Below, in pieces: positions 25,469 through 34,226 of a DNA stretch of 64,000 nucleotides. The stretch is from JAXDMU01 sp963762435 (GTDB taxonomy: Bacteria; Pseudomonadota; Alphaproteobacteria; ATCC43930; CGMCC-115725). The notes beneath the pieces are model-generated. The model was not told where the DNA came from and did no database searches. It saw only the letters and a list, made by a program, of their open reading frames with translations. A program made the position numbers and the translations under genes. The stretch lies in the NCBI GenBank assembly GCA_963762435.1, contig CAVXLN010000008.1, positions 248,001 through 312,000 on the forward strand, in the 5' to 3' direction. Each line of letters starts with the position of its first letter. Positions within the stretch are counted from its first letter, which is position 1.

Positions 25469-26746
25469 ATGCGGGTTCTGGTGGTGGGCGGCGGCGGGCG
25501 CGAGCATGCGCTGTGCTGGTCGATTGCGGCCTCGCCTTTATGCGACAAGCTTTTCTGCGCGCCCGGCAATGCCGGCATCGCGGCGGTGGCGGAATGCCGC
25601 GCGGTGGCCGACACGGATCTCGACGGGCTTTTACGGCTCGCCCAGGCCGAATCGATCGATTTCGTCGTGGTCGGGCCGGAGACGCCGCTGGTTGCCGGCT
25701 TGGTCGATCATCTCGAAGCCCATGGCATCCGGTGCTTCGGTCCGACGAAGGCCGCGGCACAGCTTGAAGGCTCCAAGGCCTTCACCAAGGATCTCTGCGC
25801 GCGGCACAACATCCCGACGGCCGCATATCTGCGCACGACCGATATCGAGACGGCGCGGGCCGAGATCCGCCGGCGTGGTGCGCCCATCGTGGTCAAGGCC
25901 GACGGCCTCGCCGCCGGCAAGGGCGTTGTCGTGGCCGAAACCGAAGCGGAAGCGCTCGCTGCGGTCGATGCCATGATGCAGGGCGGGAAGTTCGGTGCCG
26001 CCGGGGCCGAGCTGGTGCTGGAGGAGAAGCTGGTCGGCGAGGAGGTCAGCGTCTTCGCGCTCTGCTCGGGCGAGAGCTTCCTGCTGCTGCCCTCGGCGCA
26101 GGACCACAAGGCGGTCGGCGACGGCGATGTCGGCCCCAACACCGGCGGGATGGGCGCCTATTCGCCGGCCCCGGCGCTCACGCCGACGCTCGAGGCGGAC
26201 ATCGTCGAGCGGATCATTCGCCCGACGCTGCGCGGCATGGCGGCGGAAGGCACGCCCTTCACCGGCATTCTCTATGCGGGCTTGATGCTGACCGCGGCCG
26301 GCCCGCAGGTGATCGAGTTCAACGCCCGCTTCGGCGATCCCGAAACCGAGGTGCAGATGCGCCGCCTCAAATCCGACCTGCTGCCGGCGCTGATGGCGGC
26401 ACGCGACGGCGTGCTCGACCAGATCACGCTGCGCTGGGACTCGCGCGCCGCCCTCTGCGTCGTGCTTGCCGCCAACGGCTATCCCGAGGCGCCGCAGAAG
26501 GGCACCGAGATCAAGGGCGTCGAGACGGCCGGCGGCGGCGATGTCGAGATCTTCCACGCCGGCACCGCCCGGCGCGACGGCGCCCTCATCGCCAATGGCG
26601 GCCGCGTGCTGGTCGTGACGGCGCTGGGCGAGACGGTGGGCGAGGCTCAGAAGGCGGCGTACGAGGCGGTCGACCGCATCGACTGGCCCGGTGGCTTCTG
26701 CCGCCGCGACATCGGCTGGCGCGCGGTGGCGCGGGAGCGGGGATAG
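25469..26746 (+). CDS. purD: phosphoribosylamine-glycine ligase
   Basis: A 425-residue ATP-grasp enzyme of purine synthesis joining glycine to phosphoribosylamine. The start MRVLVVGGGGREHALCW, then GLVDHLEAHGIRCFGPTKAAAQLEGSKAFTK, the ATP-grasp lid VKADGLAAGKGVVVAE and the catalytic FNARFGDPETEVQMRRL are all present. The ATG at 25469 follows AAAGGAG at ideal spacing; a longer frame start 45 bases upstream is rejected. Confidence 0.97.
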   Translation: MRVLVVGGGGREHALCWSIAASPLCDKLFCAPGNAGIAAVAECRAVADTDLDGLLRLAQAESIDFVVVGPETPLVAGLVDHLEAHGIRCFGPTKAAAQLEGSKAFTKDLCARHNIPTAAYLRTTDIETARAEIRRRGAPIVVKADGLAAGKGVVVAETEAEALAAVDAMMQGGKFGAAGAELVLEEKLVGEEVSVFALCSGESFLLLPSAQDHKAVGDGDVGPNTGGMGAYSPAPALTPTLEADIVERIIRPTLRGMAAEGTPFTGILYAGLMLTAAGPQVIEFNARFGDPETEVQMRRLKSDLLPALMAARDGVLDQITLRWDSRAALCVVLAANGYPEAPQKGTEIKGVETAGGGDVEIFHAGTARRDGALIANGGRVLVVTALGETVGEAQKAAYEAVDRIDWPGGFCRRDIGWRAVARERG

Positions 26747-26757
26747 GCTCCTCGTCG

Positions 26758-27399
26758 ATGCCCCTCTACATCCTCCGCCACGGCGAGACCGAATGGAACC
26801 GCGACCGCCGCTTCCAAGGGGCGCTTGATTCACCGCTGACCGAGAAAGGCCGCGACCAGGCGCGGCGTTTCGGCGAGGCGCTGCACCGCCGCCTCGGTCC
26901 CGTGACCCCGGTGCTCGTTTCGAGTCCGCTCGGCCGGACCGTCGAGACGATGCGGCTCGCTTGTGCAGCGGCAGGATGGGATGCGGTGCAGTGCCGGCTC
27001 GATCCCGATATTCAGGAGGTTTCGCTCGGCGAGTATGACGGGCTGACGCGCGATGACGTGCCGGATTTCGACATGCTCGCCGCCCAATACGGCCCGGGCG
27101 ATTCGCTGTTCTTCCACTGCCCGGGCGGCGAGCGCTGGCCGGGGGTAATGGATCGGCTGGCGCGCGCCGCTCTGCGATTCGATCCTGTGGTCGAGACCGT
27201 GATCTTCACCCATGGCGTCGCCGGCAAGATGCTGCGCGGCCATCTTCTCGGTCTCGACCGCATCGCCACCATGGCGCTCGACTCGCCGCAGGATGCCTTC
27301 TTCCGTCTCCATGAGGGCGAGACCGAGAAGATCCCGTCCGCTATGCCGCTGCTGCCACCGCCTCCGGCGTCTTCCGGAAGCCGATGCCGAACCGGTTGA
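26758..27399 (+). CDS. histidine phosphatase family protein
   Basis: A 213-residue member of the phosphoglycerate mutase-like superfamily. The catalytic RHG motif lies in LYILRHGETEWNRDRRFQG at the N terminus, the second arginine is in SSPLGRTVETM, and the second histidine is in FTHGVAGKMLRGHLLG. Substrates of this group vary (sugar phosphates, nucleotides, phospholipid headgroups) and none can be assigned. It begins 11 bases after purD. The last 59 bases overlap the convergent AhpD-like gene. Confidence 0.87.
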   Translation: MPLYILRHGETEWNRDRRFQGALDSPLTEKGRDQARRFGEALHRRLGPVTPVLVSSPLGRTVETMRLACAAAGWDAVQCRLDPDIQEVSLGEYDGLTRDDVPDFDMLAAQYGPGDSLFFHCPGGERWPGVMDRLARAALRFDPVVETVIFTHGVAGKMLRGHLLGLDRIATMALDSPQDAFFRLHEGETEKIPSAMPLLPPPPASSGSRCRTG

Positions 27400-27799
27400 A
27401 CAGGTTCATGAGGCCGATCGCGATGGTCAGGTCCGACAGCTCCTTGTCGGTGAAAGCCGCATGCGCCGCCTCGTAATCCTCGTCGGGGATATGGGTCTCG
27501 GCGACGCGCGTGACCGTCTCGGCCCAGGCCAGTGCGGCCTGCTCCTTGGTATCGAACAGCGACTCGGCCTCGCGCCAGACCGGCACCAGCACCAGCTTCT
27601 CGACCGGCAAGCCGCTCTTCAGCAGGTCGCGCGAATGCATGTCGATGCAATAGGCGCAGCCATTGATTTGCGAGACGCGCAGATAGACCAGGTCGACCAG
27701 CTGCTTCGGCAGGCCCGATTGCAGGATATAGCCATAGACGCCGCCCAGCGCCTTCACGCCGCCTGGTGCCGCGGTCACGTAGTCGATGCGCTTGCTCAT
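27341..27799 (-). CDS. carboxymuconolactone decarboxylase / AhpD-like protein
   Basis: A 152-residue helical protein of the CMD superfamily. The sequence GCAYCIDMHSRDLL carries the AhpD-type redox pair C48-x-x-C51 with H55, typical of alkylhydroperoxidase-like members rather than true decarboxylases. The ATG at 27799 follows GGAGGA by seven bases. It is divergent from the MocR regulator with a 103-base promoter region that contains a motif also found upstream of the cupin gene. It probably detoxifies peroxides or other reactive compounds; the substrate is unknown. Confidence 0.9.
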   Translation of the reverse strand: MSKRIDYVTAAPGGVKALGGVYGYILQSGLPKQLVDLVYLRVSQINGCAYCIDMHSRDLLKSGLPVEKLVLVPVWREAESLFDTKEQAALAWAETVTRVAETHIPDEDYEAAHAAFTDKELSDLTIAIGLMNLFNRFGIGFRKTPEAVAAAA

Positions 27800-27862
27800 G
27801 ATCTTGTCCTCCGATTGGGGTTGCTCTCTGGTAGTGAATCTGCGCGTCGGAGAGGCCAGAAG

Positions 27863-27896
27863 AAAGCACCAAGTCCGGCAAGAAATTCTGTACCAT
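27863..27896 (-). promoter_or_regulatory. putative MocR operator between the AhpD-like and MocR genes
   Basis: On the plus strand the site reads AAAGCACCAAG, eight variable bases, then GAAATTCTGTACCAT. Read on the minus strand it contains two direct half-sites, TGGTAC and TGGTGC, 24 bases apart. The same arrangement is at 30526-30559. It lies 63 bases before the AhpD-like start codon and ends seven bases before the MocR start. Direct-repeat operators are known for MocR proteins such as PdxR, GabR and TauR. Confidence 0.6.
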
Positions 27897-27902
27897 GACG
27901 GC

Positions 27903-29309
27903 ATGAGTGAGTCGCTTGAGCTTCGCCTCGATCGCGCCGCCAAGCTGTCGCTGGCGGAGCAGATCCGCATCGGCATCGGCACCGCCATTGCCGAGGGACG
28001 GCTCGTGCCGGGCGCGCGTCTGCCCTCCTGGCGCGATCTCGCTTCCCAGCTCGGCGTGGCACGCGGCACCGTCCGGTTGGCCTATGAAAGGCTGATCGAC
28101 ATACAGCTCATCGTCTCGGCCGGCCCGGCCGGGACGCGGGTCGCCGATCATCCGCCCGCCGGGCCTCGGGCGGAAACGGCGCCCGTGCCAGCGCCGCTCG
28201 GCGGCTTCTTCCAGGATTTCTCGACCCCGCCCAGCCTCTTCCAGATGGGTGTGCCGGCGCAGGATTCGTTCCCCTTCAAGCATTGGGCGCGGGTGATGGC
28301 GCGGGCGGCACGCCGGGGCGCGGCCGCTCCGGTCAGCTATCCCGATCCGCGCGGCGAGCCGGAACTCAGGCAGGAGATCGCGTCATATCTTGCGATTGCC
28401 CGCGGCGTTGCCTGCACGCCGGCGCAGATCCTCATCACCGGCGGCTATTCGGGGGCGCTCGGCCTCGCGATCCAGACGCTGGGCCTCGGGGGCTCCAAGG
28501 GCTGGATCGAGGAGCCCGGCTATCCGATCCCGCGCATCGCTTTCGGCCTCGCCGGCATCACGCCCGTGCCGGTGCGCGTCGATGCCGAGGGGATCGTGGT
28601 GGATGACGGGATCGCGGCGGCACCGGACGCGGCGTTCGCGCTGGTGACGCCGGGCCAACAGGCGCCGCTCGGCATGACGCTGTCGCTCGCCCGGCGCAAG
28701 GCACTCATCGATTGGGCCGAGCGATCGCAAGCCTGGATCCTCGAGGATGATTATCTGAGCGAGCTGCAGCTCAAGGGGCGCGCGGCCTCGGCGCTGGTCT
28801 CGCTCGACCGCGCCGGGCGCGTCATCCATATCGGCACCTTCAGCAAGACGATCAGCCCGGCGCTGCGCCTGGGCTTTCTGGTGGCGCCACCGGGCCTCGC
28901 CGCCCGCTTCGGCGAGGTCGCGGCCTGTCTGGCACCGGCGCCGGGGGCAGCGCTCCAGCTTGCCGTCGCGGAATTCATGCGCGACGGCCATTATCTGCGC
29001 CATCTCCGGCGCATGAAGCGGCTTTATGCCAGGCGGCGCGACGCGCTGGCGAAGGCGCTCGGCACTGAAGCCCCGGTCGAGGCGATGGCGGGGCTCGCCA
29101 TGCTGCTCAAGCTGCCCGACGGCACGCGCGACACCGCCATCGCCAGCGAGGCGCTCGCCTTCGGCATGGCGCCGGTGCCGCTCTCGGCCTTCTATGCGGT
29201 CCCGGATGCCGGCCAAGCCGGACTGCTGCTCGGCGTCACCAATGTGCCGGACAAGCGGCTCGCCGAATCCTGCACCAAGCTCGGCGAGCTCATCCGCCGG
29301 TTCGGCTGA
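27903..29309 (+). CDS. MocR family PLP-dependent transcriptional regulator
   Basis: A 468-residue GntR-type regulator fused to an aminotransferase fold. The winged helix lies at about residues 15-80 (LSLAEQIRIGIGTAIAEGRLVPGARLPSWRDLASQLGVARGTVRLAYERL). The fold-type-I aminotransferase domain has the PLP lysine in IHIGTFSKTISPALRLGF and the DDYLSEL aspartate. Such proteins (GabR, PdxR, TauR) sense amino compounds or PLP and usually control a divergent neighbour. Here the AhpD-like gene is divergent. The shared upstream motif suggests the cupin gene at 30470 is a second target. Confidence 0.92.
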   Translation: MSESLELRLDRAAKLSLAEQIRIGIGTAIAEGRLVPGARLPSWRDLASQLGVARGTVRLAYERLIDIQLIVSAGPAGTRVADHPPAGPRAETAPVPAPLGGFFQDFSTPPSLFQMGVPAQDSFPFKHWARVMARAARRGAAAPVSYPDPRGEPELRQEIASYLAIARGVACTPAQILITGGYSGALGLAIQTLGLGGSKGWIEEPGYPIPRIAFGLAGITPVPVRVDAEGIVVDDGIAAAPDAAFALVTPGQQAPLGMTLSLARRKALIDWAERSQAWILEDDYLSELQLKGRAASALVSLDRAGRVIHIGTFSKTISPALRLGFLVAPPGLAARFGEVAACLAPAPGAALQLAVAEFMRDGHYLRHLRRMKRLYARRRDALAKALGTEAPVEAMAGLAMLLKLPDGTRDTAIASEALAFGMAPVPLSAFYAVPDAGQAGLLLGVTNVPDKRLAESCTKLGELIRRFG

Positions 29310-29334
29310 GAGAAAGTCCTTCTCCGCCCTTCAG

Positions 29335-29555
29335 GGCTACGGCATTCACACGTCTTGTTGTGGCGTTTCACTGAGATGTTCTTACCTCACCGTCATCACC
29401 GGGCTTGTCCCGGTGATCCATTTCGGGCCGACGCCGATTTTGCTTGAAGAAGATGTTCCCCACGTCCCGACGTGGCTGGCCGGGACCAGCCCGGCCATGA
29501 CGAAAACTGATGATCTCTCTGATTTTCCTAAATGAATTGTGTGAATGCCGTAGCC
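29335..29555 (+). repeat. nested palindromic dispersed repeat, copy 2 (most complete)
   Basis: A 221-bp element with perfect 17-bp outer inverted repeats: GGCTACGGCATTCACAC at 29335-29351 and its complement at 29539-29555. Similarity of the two ends extends a further dozen bases outward (CTCCGCCC). Inside lie two hairpins, at about 29391-29418 and 29479-29502, which themselves form an inverted pair. It has no coding potential of its own. MITE-like, by structure. It fills nearly all of the gap between the MocR gene and the epimerase remnant. Confidence 0.88.
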
Positions 29556-29596
29556 CCAATGGGGCGGAGAGGGAGCGCTGCCCGATCGACCTGAAA

Positions 29597-30051
29597 TCAT
29601 CCTGCGCTCGGCAACCGGAAATCGGCGCGCCAGCCGAGCCGCCGCTCGGCCTTCTCGGTCGAGATCTCGCGGTTGGGCTCGGCGATGTTGAAGATGCCCG
29701 TGCCGCCCCGGTCGATCGCCAGCAACGCCGCATGAGCGACGGCCTCGACATGCACCGGCATTGCGCCCGAAGCTTGGTCGAAACCGGTGCCCGGCCCGTA
29801 AAGCTGGCCATAGCGCAGCACCACGCCCGCAAGCGGCGGGGAATGGAGGGTCAGCTCCTCGATCACAGCCACATCGCGCGACGTCTCGTCCTCGGGGATC
29901 AGCGGATCCTCCTCGGTATGCGGCAGCGGCCCAGGAGCGCTCAGCCACGCGATGCTCTGCGCGATGAAGCGCTTGGCACCGGCTGCGATCGCGGCCTCGA
30001 CCAGGTTCCGCCGGCACCGGTGGCGCCGGCGAGGAAGATACGGCGGCTCAT
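29597..30051 (-). pseudogene. NAD-dependent epimerase/dehydratase, internally deleted
   Basis: The start MSRRIFLAGATGAGG is the Rossmann nucleotide-binding motif of an extended SDR. It is in one frame and stops after about 36 codons. In the next frame the sequence resumes with NLVEAAIAAGAKRFIAQSIAWLS, normally near residue 110, and runs to YGQLYGPGTGFDQASG and NIAEPNREISTEKAERRLGW and a stop. About 90 codons between the two are missing and the junction is frameshifted. The ATG at 30051 overlaps the cupin stop (ATGA), so an intact coupled operon existed before the deletion. Confidence 0.75.
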
Positions 30052-30470
30052 TTGGCCCCTCCCTCGAGTGTGGTCAGGTTGGTGTCGCCGGTATCGACGA
30101 CGAAGATGGCGAGCAGCTTCGCCGGTTTCGTCTTGCTGGCATTCTCGCTGATCGTGTGGTGGGCACCCGGCTGCTCGGTGAAGCTTTCGCCGGCATGAAA
30201 CACCCGGACCTCGCCGCCATCGACCTGGCTGCGGATCTCGCCCGCCAGCACATAGCCCGTGATGAAGGCCGAGGCGGCGTGGTGATGCGGCGGCGTCGTG
30301 CCGCCCGGCGCGTAATCCACCACGATTGCGATCAGGCTTTTGCCCGGAACATTCGGGATGGTCTCATTGAAGGCCGGGGCGATCTTGTCGCCCGCGGCGG
30401 AGGCGGCACCCGGTAGGATGGCAAGCGCGCTGACGGCGACGGCGAAGGCAAGCTTTCCGAACTTGGTCAT
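30048..30470 (-). CDS. secreted cupin domain protein
   Basis: A 140-residue protein with a signal peptide (residues 1-26, ending AASAAG) and a single cupin barrel. Metal ligands are likely H62-H64 in PGGTTPPHHHAASAFITGYVLAGEI and the later histidines of PGAHHTISEN. The gene overlaps the decayed epimerase by four bases. A 34-bp motif 55 bases before the start matches the one upstream of the AhpD-like gene, implying shared control by the MocR protein. It probably binds or oxidises a small molecule in the periplasm; not assigned further. Confidence 0.88.
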   Translation of the reverse strand: MTKFGKLAFAVAVSALAILPGAASAAGDKIAPAFNETIPNVPGKSLIAIVVDYAPGGTTPPHHHAASAFITGYVLAGEIRSQVDGGEVRVFHAGESFTEQPGAHHTISENASKTKPAKLLAIFVVDTGDTNLTTLEGGAK

Positions 30471-30525
30471 GATGATTGCTCCTCTTGGTTCGCCCCCTGT
30501 ATCTGCCGCGGGAGCGGGATAGGAA

Positions 30526-30559
30526 AAAGCACCAAGAGTGACTGGAATTTCTGTACCAT
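30526..30559 (-). promoter_or_regulatory. second copy of the putative MocR operator, upstream of the cupin gene
   Basis: The plus strand reads AAAGCACCAAG, eight different bases, then GAATTTCTGTACCAT. It matches the 27863-27896 site at 25 of the 26 fixed positions, while the eight-base spacer differs. Orientation and distance to the regulated minus-strand start (55 versus 63 bases) are nearly the same. Conservation of only the two half-site blocks argues for protein binding rather than a recent duplication. Confidence 0.6.
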
Positions 30560-30691
30560 ATATTCAAATGTATCGCGACGGCACGGCTTGCACTTCGCGT
30601 TGAAGTCGCTCAAGCTTATGTCTGCAAACGACAACATCGCCACCGGGCAAGCCGCGATAAGCGGCCGGCGATCCAGGGGGAGACGACCGAG

Positions 30692-32086
30692 ATGAGCTTC
30701 GTCATCACGCTGGCCGCGCTCGCGTTCTTGATGTTCATGGCGTATCGCGGCTTCAGCGTCATTCTGTTCGCGCCGATCGCGGCTTTGCTTGCCGTGCTCG
30801 CGGCCGATCCGGCCGCGGTGCTGCCGGTCTATTCCGGCCTGTTCATGGACAAGATGGTCTTCTTCGTGAAGGCATTCTTCCCGATCTTCATGCTCGGCGC
30901 GATCTTCGGCAAAGTAATCGAGCTGTCGGGCTTCTCGAGATCGATCGTCGCGACCGTGATCCGGCTGGTCGGAGCCCACCAGGCGGTGATCTCAATTGTG
31001 CTGGTCAGCAATCTCCTGACATATGGCGGCGTCTCGCTCTTCGTCGTCGTCTTCGCGGTCTACCCCTTCGCTGCCGAAGCCTTTCGGCAAGGCGACATTC
31101 CAAAGCGGCTGATCCCCGGCACGATCGCCTTGGGCGCCTTCAGCTTCACCATGGACAGTTTGCCGGGCACGCCGCAGATCCAGAACATCATCCCGACGAC
31201 CTTCTTCGGCACCACCGCCTATGCGGCTCCCTGGCTCGGCATCATCGGCTCGATCTTCATCTTCGTCTCGGGCGTCAGCTACCTCACCTGGCGCATCCGC
31301 ACGGCCAAGGCCGCAGGCGAAGGCTATGGCACCGGCCACACGCAGGAGCCGGAGCCGATGGCCGAGGGCGAGCTCGCCAACCCGGTGATCGCCGTCCTGC
31401 CGCTCATCGTCGTGGGCGTGCTCAACATCCTCTTCACGCTTTATCTCGTCCCCGATCTCTATGGCGACACGGCCAATGCCACGCTCGCCGGGCTCGATCA
31501 TCCGATCTCGATCCCGATCAACTCGGTGAAATCGGTCTGGGCGCTCGAGATGGCGCTCGTTGCCGGCATCATCGTCACGATCGCGCTGGGCTATCGCGGT
31601 ATTGCCGGCCGCTTTGCCGAGGGCTCCAAGGCGGCGGTTGCAGGCTCATTGCTGGCCTCGCTCAACACCGCGTCGGAATATGGCTTCGGCGCCGTCATCT
31701 CGGCGCTGCCAGGCTTCATCGTCATCAAGAACGCGCTGGCGGCGATCCCGAACCCGCTGGTCAACGAGGCGATCAGCGTCACCACGCTGGCCGGCGTCAC
31801 CGGCTCCGCGTCCGGCGGCTTGAGCATCGCGCTCGCGGCCCTCTCGAAGCAATTCGTCGATGCCGCCAATGCGGCCGGCATCCCGATGGAGGTGCTGCAT
31901 CGCGTGGCATCGATGGCGTCGGGCGGCATGGACACGCTGCCGCACAATGGCGCGGTCATCACGCTCCTGGCCGTCACCGGCCTCACCCACCGGCAATCCT
32001 ACGTGGACATCTTCGCCATCACCTGCCTGAAGACGCTCGCCGTCTTCGTGGTCATCCTGGTCTATTATGTGACCGGCATCGTGTGA
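30692..32086 (+). CDS. GntP family permease
   Basis: A 464-residue inner-membrane transporter with about 12 predicted helices. Recognisable GntP-type segments are LTYGGVSLFVVVFAVYPFAAEAF, TMDSLPGTPQIQNIIPTTFFGTTAYAAP, GVTGSASGGLSIALAAL and SMASGGMDTLPHNGAVITLL. GntP members move gluconate, hydroxybutyrate or other small carboxylates with protons. The next gene is a CoA transferase, so a short-chain hydroxy- or ketoacid is the likely substrate. The start at 30692 is preceded by a purine-rich GGGGGAGACGACCGAG. Confidence 0.9.
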   Translation: MSFVITLAALAFLMFMAYRGFSVILFAPIAALLAVLAADPAAVLPVYSGLFMDKMVFFVKAFFPIFMLGAIFGKVIELSGFSRSIVATVIRLVGAHQAVISIVLVSNLLTYGGVSLFVVVFAVYPFAAEAFRQGDIPKRLIPGTIALGAFSFTMDSLPGTPQIQNIIPTTFFGTTAYAAPWLGIIGSIFIFVSGVSYLTWRIRTAKAAGEGYGTGHTQEPEPMAEGELANPVIAVLPLIVVGVLNILFTLYLVPDLYGDTANATLAGLDHPISIPINSVKSVWALEMALVAGIIVTIALGYRGIAGRFAEGSKAAVAGSLLASLNTASEYGFGAVISALPGFIVIKNALAAIPNPLVNEAISVTTLAGVTGSASGGLSIALAALSKQFVDAANAAGIPMEVLHRVASMASGGMDTLPHNGAVITLLAVTGLTHRQSYVDIFAITCLKTLAVFVVILVYYVTGIV

Positions 32087-32171
32087 GGTTTGGCTTGGGA
32101 AGGGTGCCTCCGGCACGGTTCGGTACCGGGGCCGGCCCGCTGGTGCAGCGCCCCAAAACCAGGAGGACAGC

Positions 32172-34181
32172 ATGGCCCCGATGAAAGCCGTCGATCCCTT
32201 CCTCATGGCGCTGCGCTTCGGCCAGGGCGGCAAGCTCGTTCAGGCGATGGACGCGGTCCGGCTGATCCGCGACGGCGACACGGTCGCGACGGGAGGATTC
32301 GTCGGCATCGGTTTCGCCGAAGGCATCGCGGTGGCGCTCGAGGAGCTCTTCCTGGCCGAGGAGAATGCGGCCTTGAAGGCGCGCGGGAAGCCGCAGAACC
32401 TCACCCTCGTCTATGCCGCGGGTCAAGGCGACGGGCGCCATCGCGGCCTCAATCATTTCGGCCATCCGGGCCTGGTCCGGCGCGTCATCGGCGGCCATTG
32501 GGGGCTGGTGCCGCAGCTCCAGGCGCTGGCGATCGCCAACCAGATCGAGGCCTATAATCTGCCGCAGGGCGTCATCACCCATCTCTTCCGCGACATCGCG
32601 GCCCATCGGCCCGGGCATTTGAGCAAGGTCGGGCTCGGCACCTTCGTCGATCCCCGGCATGGCGGCGGCAAGGTCAATGAGCGCACGAAGGAGGATATCG
32701 TCGAGCTCGTCACGATCGGCGGCGAGGAGGCGCTTTTCTACAAATCCTTCCCGATCGATGTCGGCATCATCCGCGGCACCACGGCCGATCTCGACGGCAA
32801 CATCACCATGGAGCGCGAGGCGCTGACACTCGAGGTGCTGGCGATCGCCATGGCGGCGCGCAATTCCGGCGGCATCGTCATTGCCCAGGTCGAGCGCGTG
32901 GCCGAGCGCGGCTCGCTCAATCCGCGCCAGGTCAAGGTGCCGGGCGTGCTGGTCGATTGCATCGTCGTGGCCGAGAAGCCGGAGCATCACTGGCAAACCT
33001 TCGCCACCCAATACAGCCCGGCCTTCGCGGGCGAGATCCGCGCGCCCGCCGGGGCCGAGAAGCCGATGGCGATGAGTGAGCGCAAGATCATCGCGCGCCG
33101 CGCCGCCCTCGAGCTCCTGCCCAATGCCGTCGTCAATCTCGGCATCGGCATGCCCGAAGGTGTGGCCGATGTGGCGAACGAGGAAAAGATCGCCGATCTC
33201 ATCACGCTGACGGCCGAGCCGGGCGTGATCGGCGGCATCCCGCAGGGCGGCCTCAATTTCGGTGCCGCGATCAACACCGACGCGGTGATCGACCAGCCTT
33301 ATCAGTTCGATTTCTATGATGGCGGCGGGCTCGATCTGGCTTTTCTCGGGCTTGCCGAGGCGGATGCCAAGGGCAATGTCAATGTCTCGAAATTCGGCGC
33401 CAAGCTCGCCGGCGCCGGCGGCTTCATCAATATCAGCCAGGCGGCGAAGCAGCTGGTCTTCGTCGGCACCTTCGATGCGGCCGGCCTCAAGGTCGCGGTC
33501 TCGGACGGCAAGCTCTCCATCCTCGAGCCCGGCCGCGCGCGCAAATTCGTTCAGCTGGTCGAGCATCGGACCTTCGCGGGATCCTACGCCGTCGCGCGCG
33601 GCCAGCCGGTGCTCTATGTCACCGAACGCTGCGTGTTCGAGCTGACGCCCGAAGGGCTCGAGCTCGTCGAGGTCGCCCCCGGCATCGATATCGACAAGGA
33701 CATCCTGGCGCGCATGGATTTCCGGCCGATCGTGAAGGCACCCAAGCTCATGGATGCCGCGATCTTCGCGCCCGAGCCGATGGGGCTGCGCGACCGGCTG
33801 CTCGCCGTCCCGCTCGCCGAGCGGCTCAATTACGATGCCGCCAACAACACGATCTTCATCAATTTCGAGGGTCTCGCGGTGCGGTCGCCGGACACGATCA
33901 ACGAGATCCGCCGGCTCGTCGCCGAAAAGCTGGAGCCGCTCGGGCACAAGGTCCACGCCATCATCAATTACGAGAATTTCTCGATCCCGCCGGAGCTGTT
34001 GGATCATTACTCGGCGATGGTGGCGGATCTGACGGAGCGCTTCTACATCACGACCACACGCTACACGACCAGCACCTTCCTCCGGGCCAAGCTCGGCGAC
34101 GCGTTGAGCCGGCGCGAGGTCGCCCCGCACATCTACGAATCCGCCAGCGAGGCGCGAGCGCAGCTCAAGGGCGGCGAATAA
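32172..34181 (+). CDS. acyl-CoA:acetate/3-ketoacid CoA transferase, fused subunits (YdiF-like)
   Basis: A 669-residue class I CoA transferase with both halves in one chain: the alpha-like half begins RLIRDGDTVATGGFVGIGFAEGIAVALEE, and the beta-like half has the catalytic glutamate E329 in GIGMPEGVA. E. coli YdiF ends near residue 530. This protein has an extra C-terminal part of about 130 residues (LNYDAANNTIFINFEGLAV... through YITTTRYTTSTFLRAKLG) of unknown role. It follows AGGAGG and sits after the GntP permease, so it likely activates an imported ketoacid or short-chain acid. Confidence 0.9.
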   Translation: MAPMKAVDPFLMALRFGQGGKLVQAMDAVRLIRDGDTVATGGFVGIGFAEGIAVALEELFLAEENAALKARGKPQNLTLVYAAGQGDGRHRGLNHFGHPGLVRRVIGGHWGLVPQLQALAIANQIEAYNLPQGVITHLFRDIAAHRPGHLSKVGLGTFVDPRHGGGKVNERTKEDIVELVTIGGEEALFYKSFPIDVGIIRGTTADLDGNITMEREALTLEVLAIAMAARNSGGIVIAQVERVAERGSLNPRQVKVPGVLVDCIVVAEKPEHHWQTFATQYSPAFAGEIRAPAGAEKPMAMSERKIIARRAALELLPNAVVNLGIGMPEGVADVANEEKIADLITLTAEPGVIGGIPQGGLNFGAAINTDAVIDQPYQFDFYDGGGLDLAFLGLAEADAKGNVNVSKFGAKLAGAGGFINISQAAKQLVFVGTFDAAGLKVAVSDGKLSILEPGRARKFVQLVEHRTFAGSYAVARGQPVLYVTERCVFELTPEGLELVEVAPGIDIDKDILARMDFRPIVKAPKLMDAAIFAPEPMGLRDRLLAVPLAERLNYDAANNTIFINFEGLAVRSPDTINEIRRLVAEKLEPLGHKVHAIINYENFSIPPELLDHYSAMVADLTERFYITTTRYTTSTFLRAKLGDALSRREVAPHIYESASEARAQLKGGE

Positions 34182-34183
34182 GT

Positions 34184-34211
34184 CCCCTCGCCTCGAAGCC
34201 GAGGCGAGGGG
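34184..34211. terminator. strong hairpin between convergent genes, probable bidirectional terminator
   Basis: A perfect 12-bp stem (CCCCTCGCCTCG and its complement) with a four-base AAGC loop, just after the CoA transferase stop and 15 bases before the phospholipase stop on the other strand. There is no long T tract, so termination may be partly Rho-assisted. Confidence 0.7.
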
Positions 34212-34226
34212 CCGAACCTTATGACC

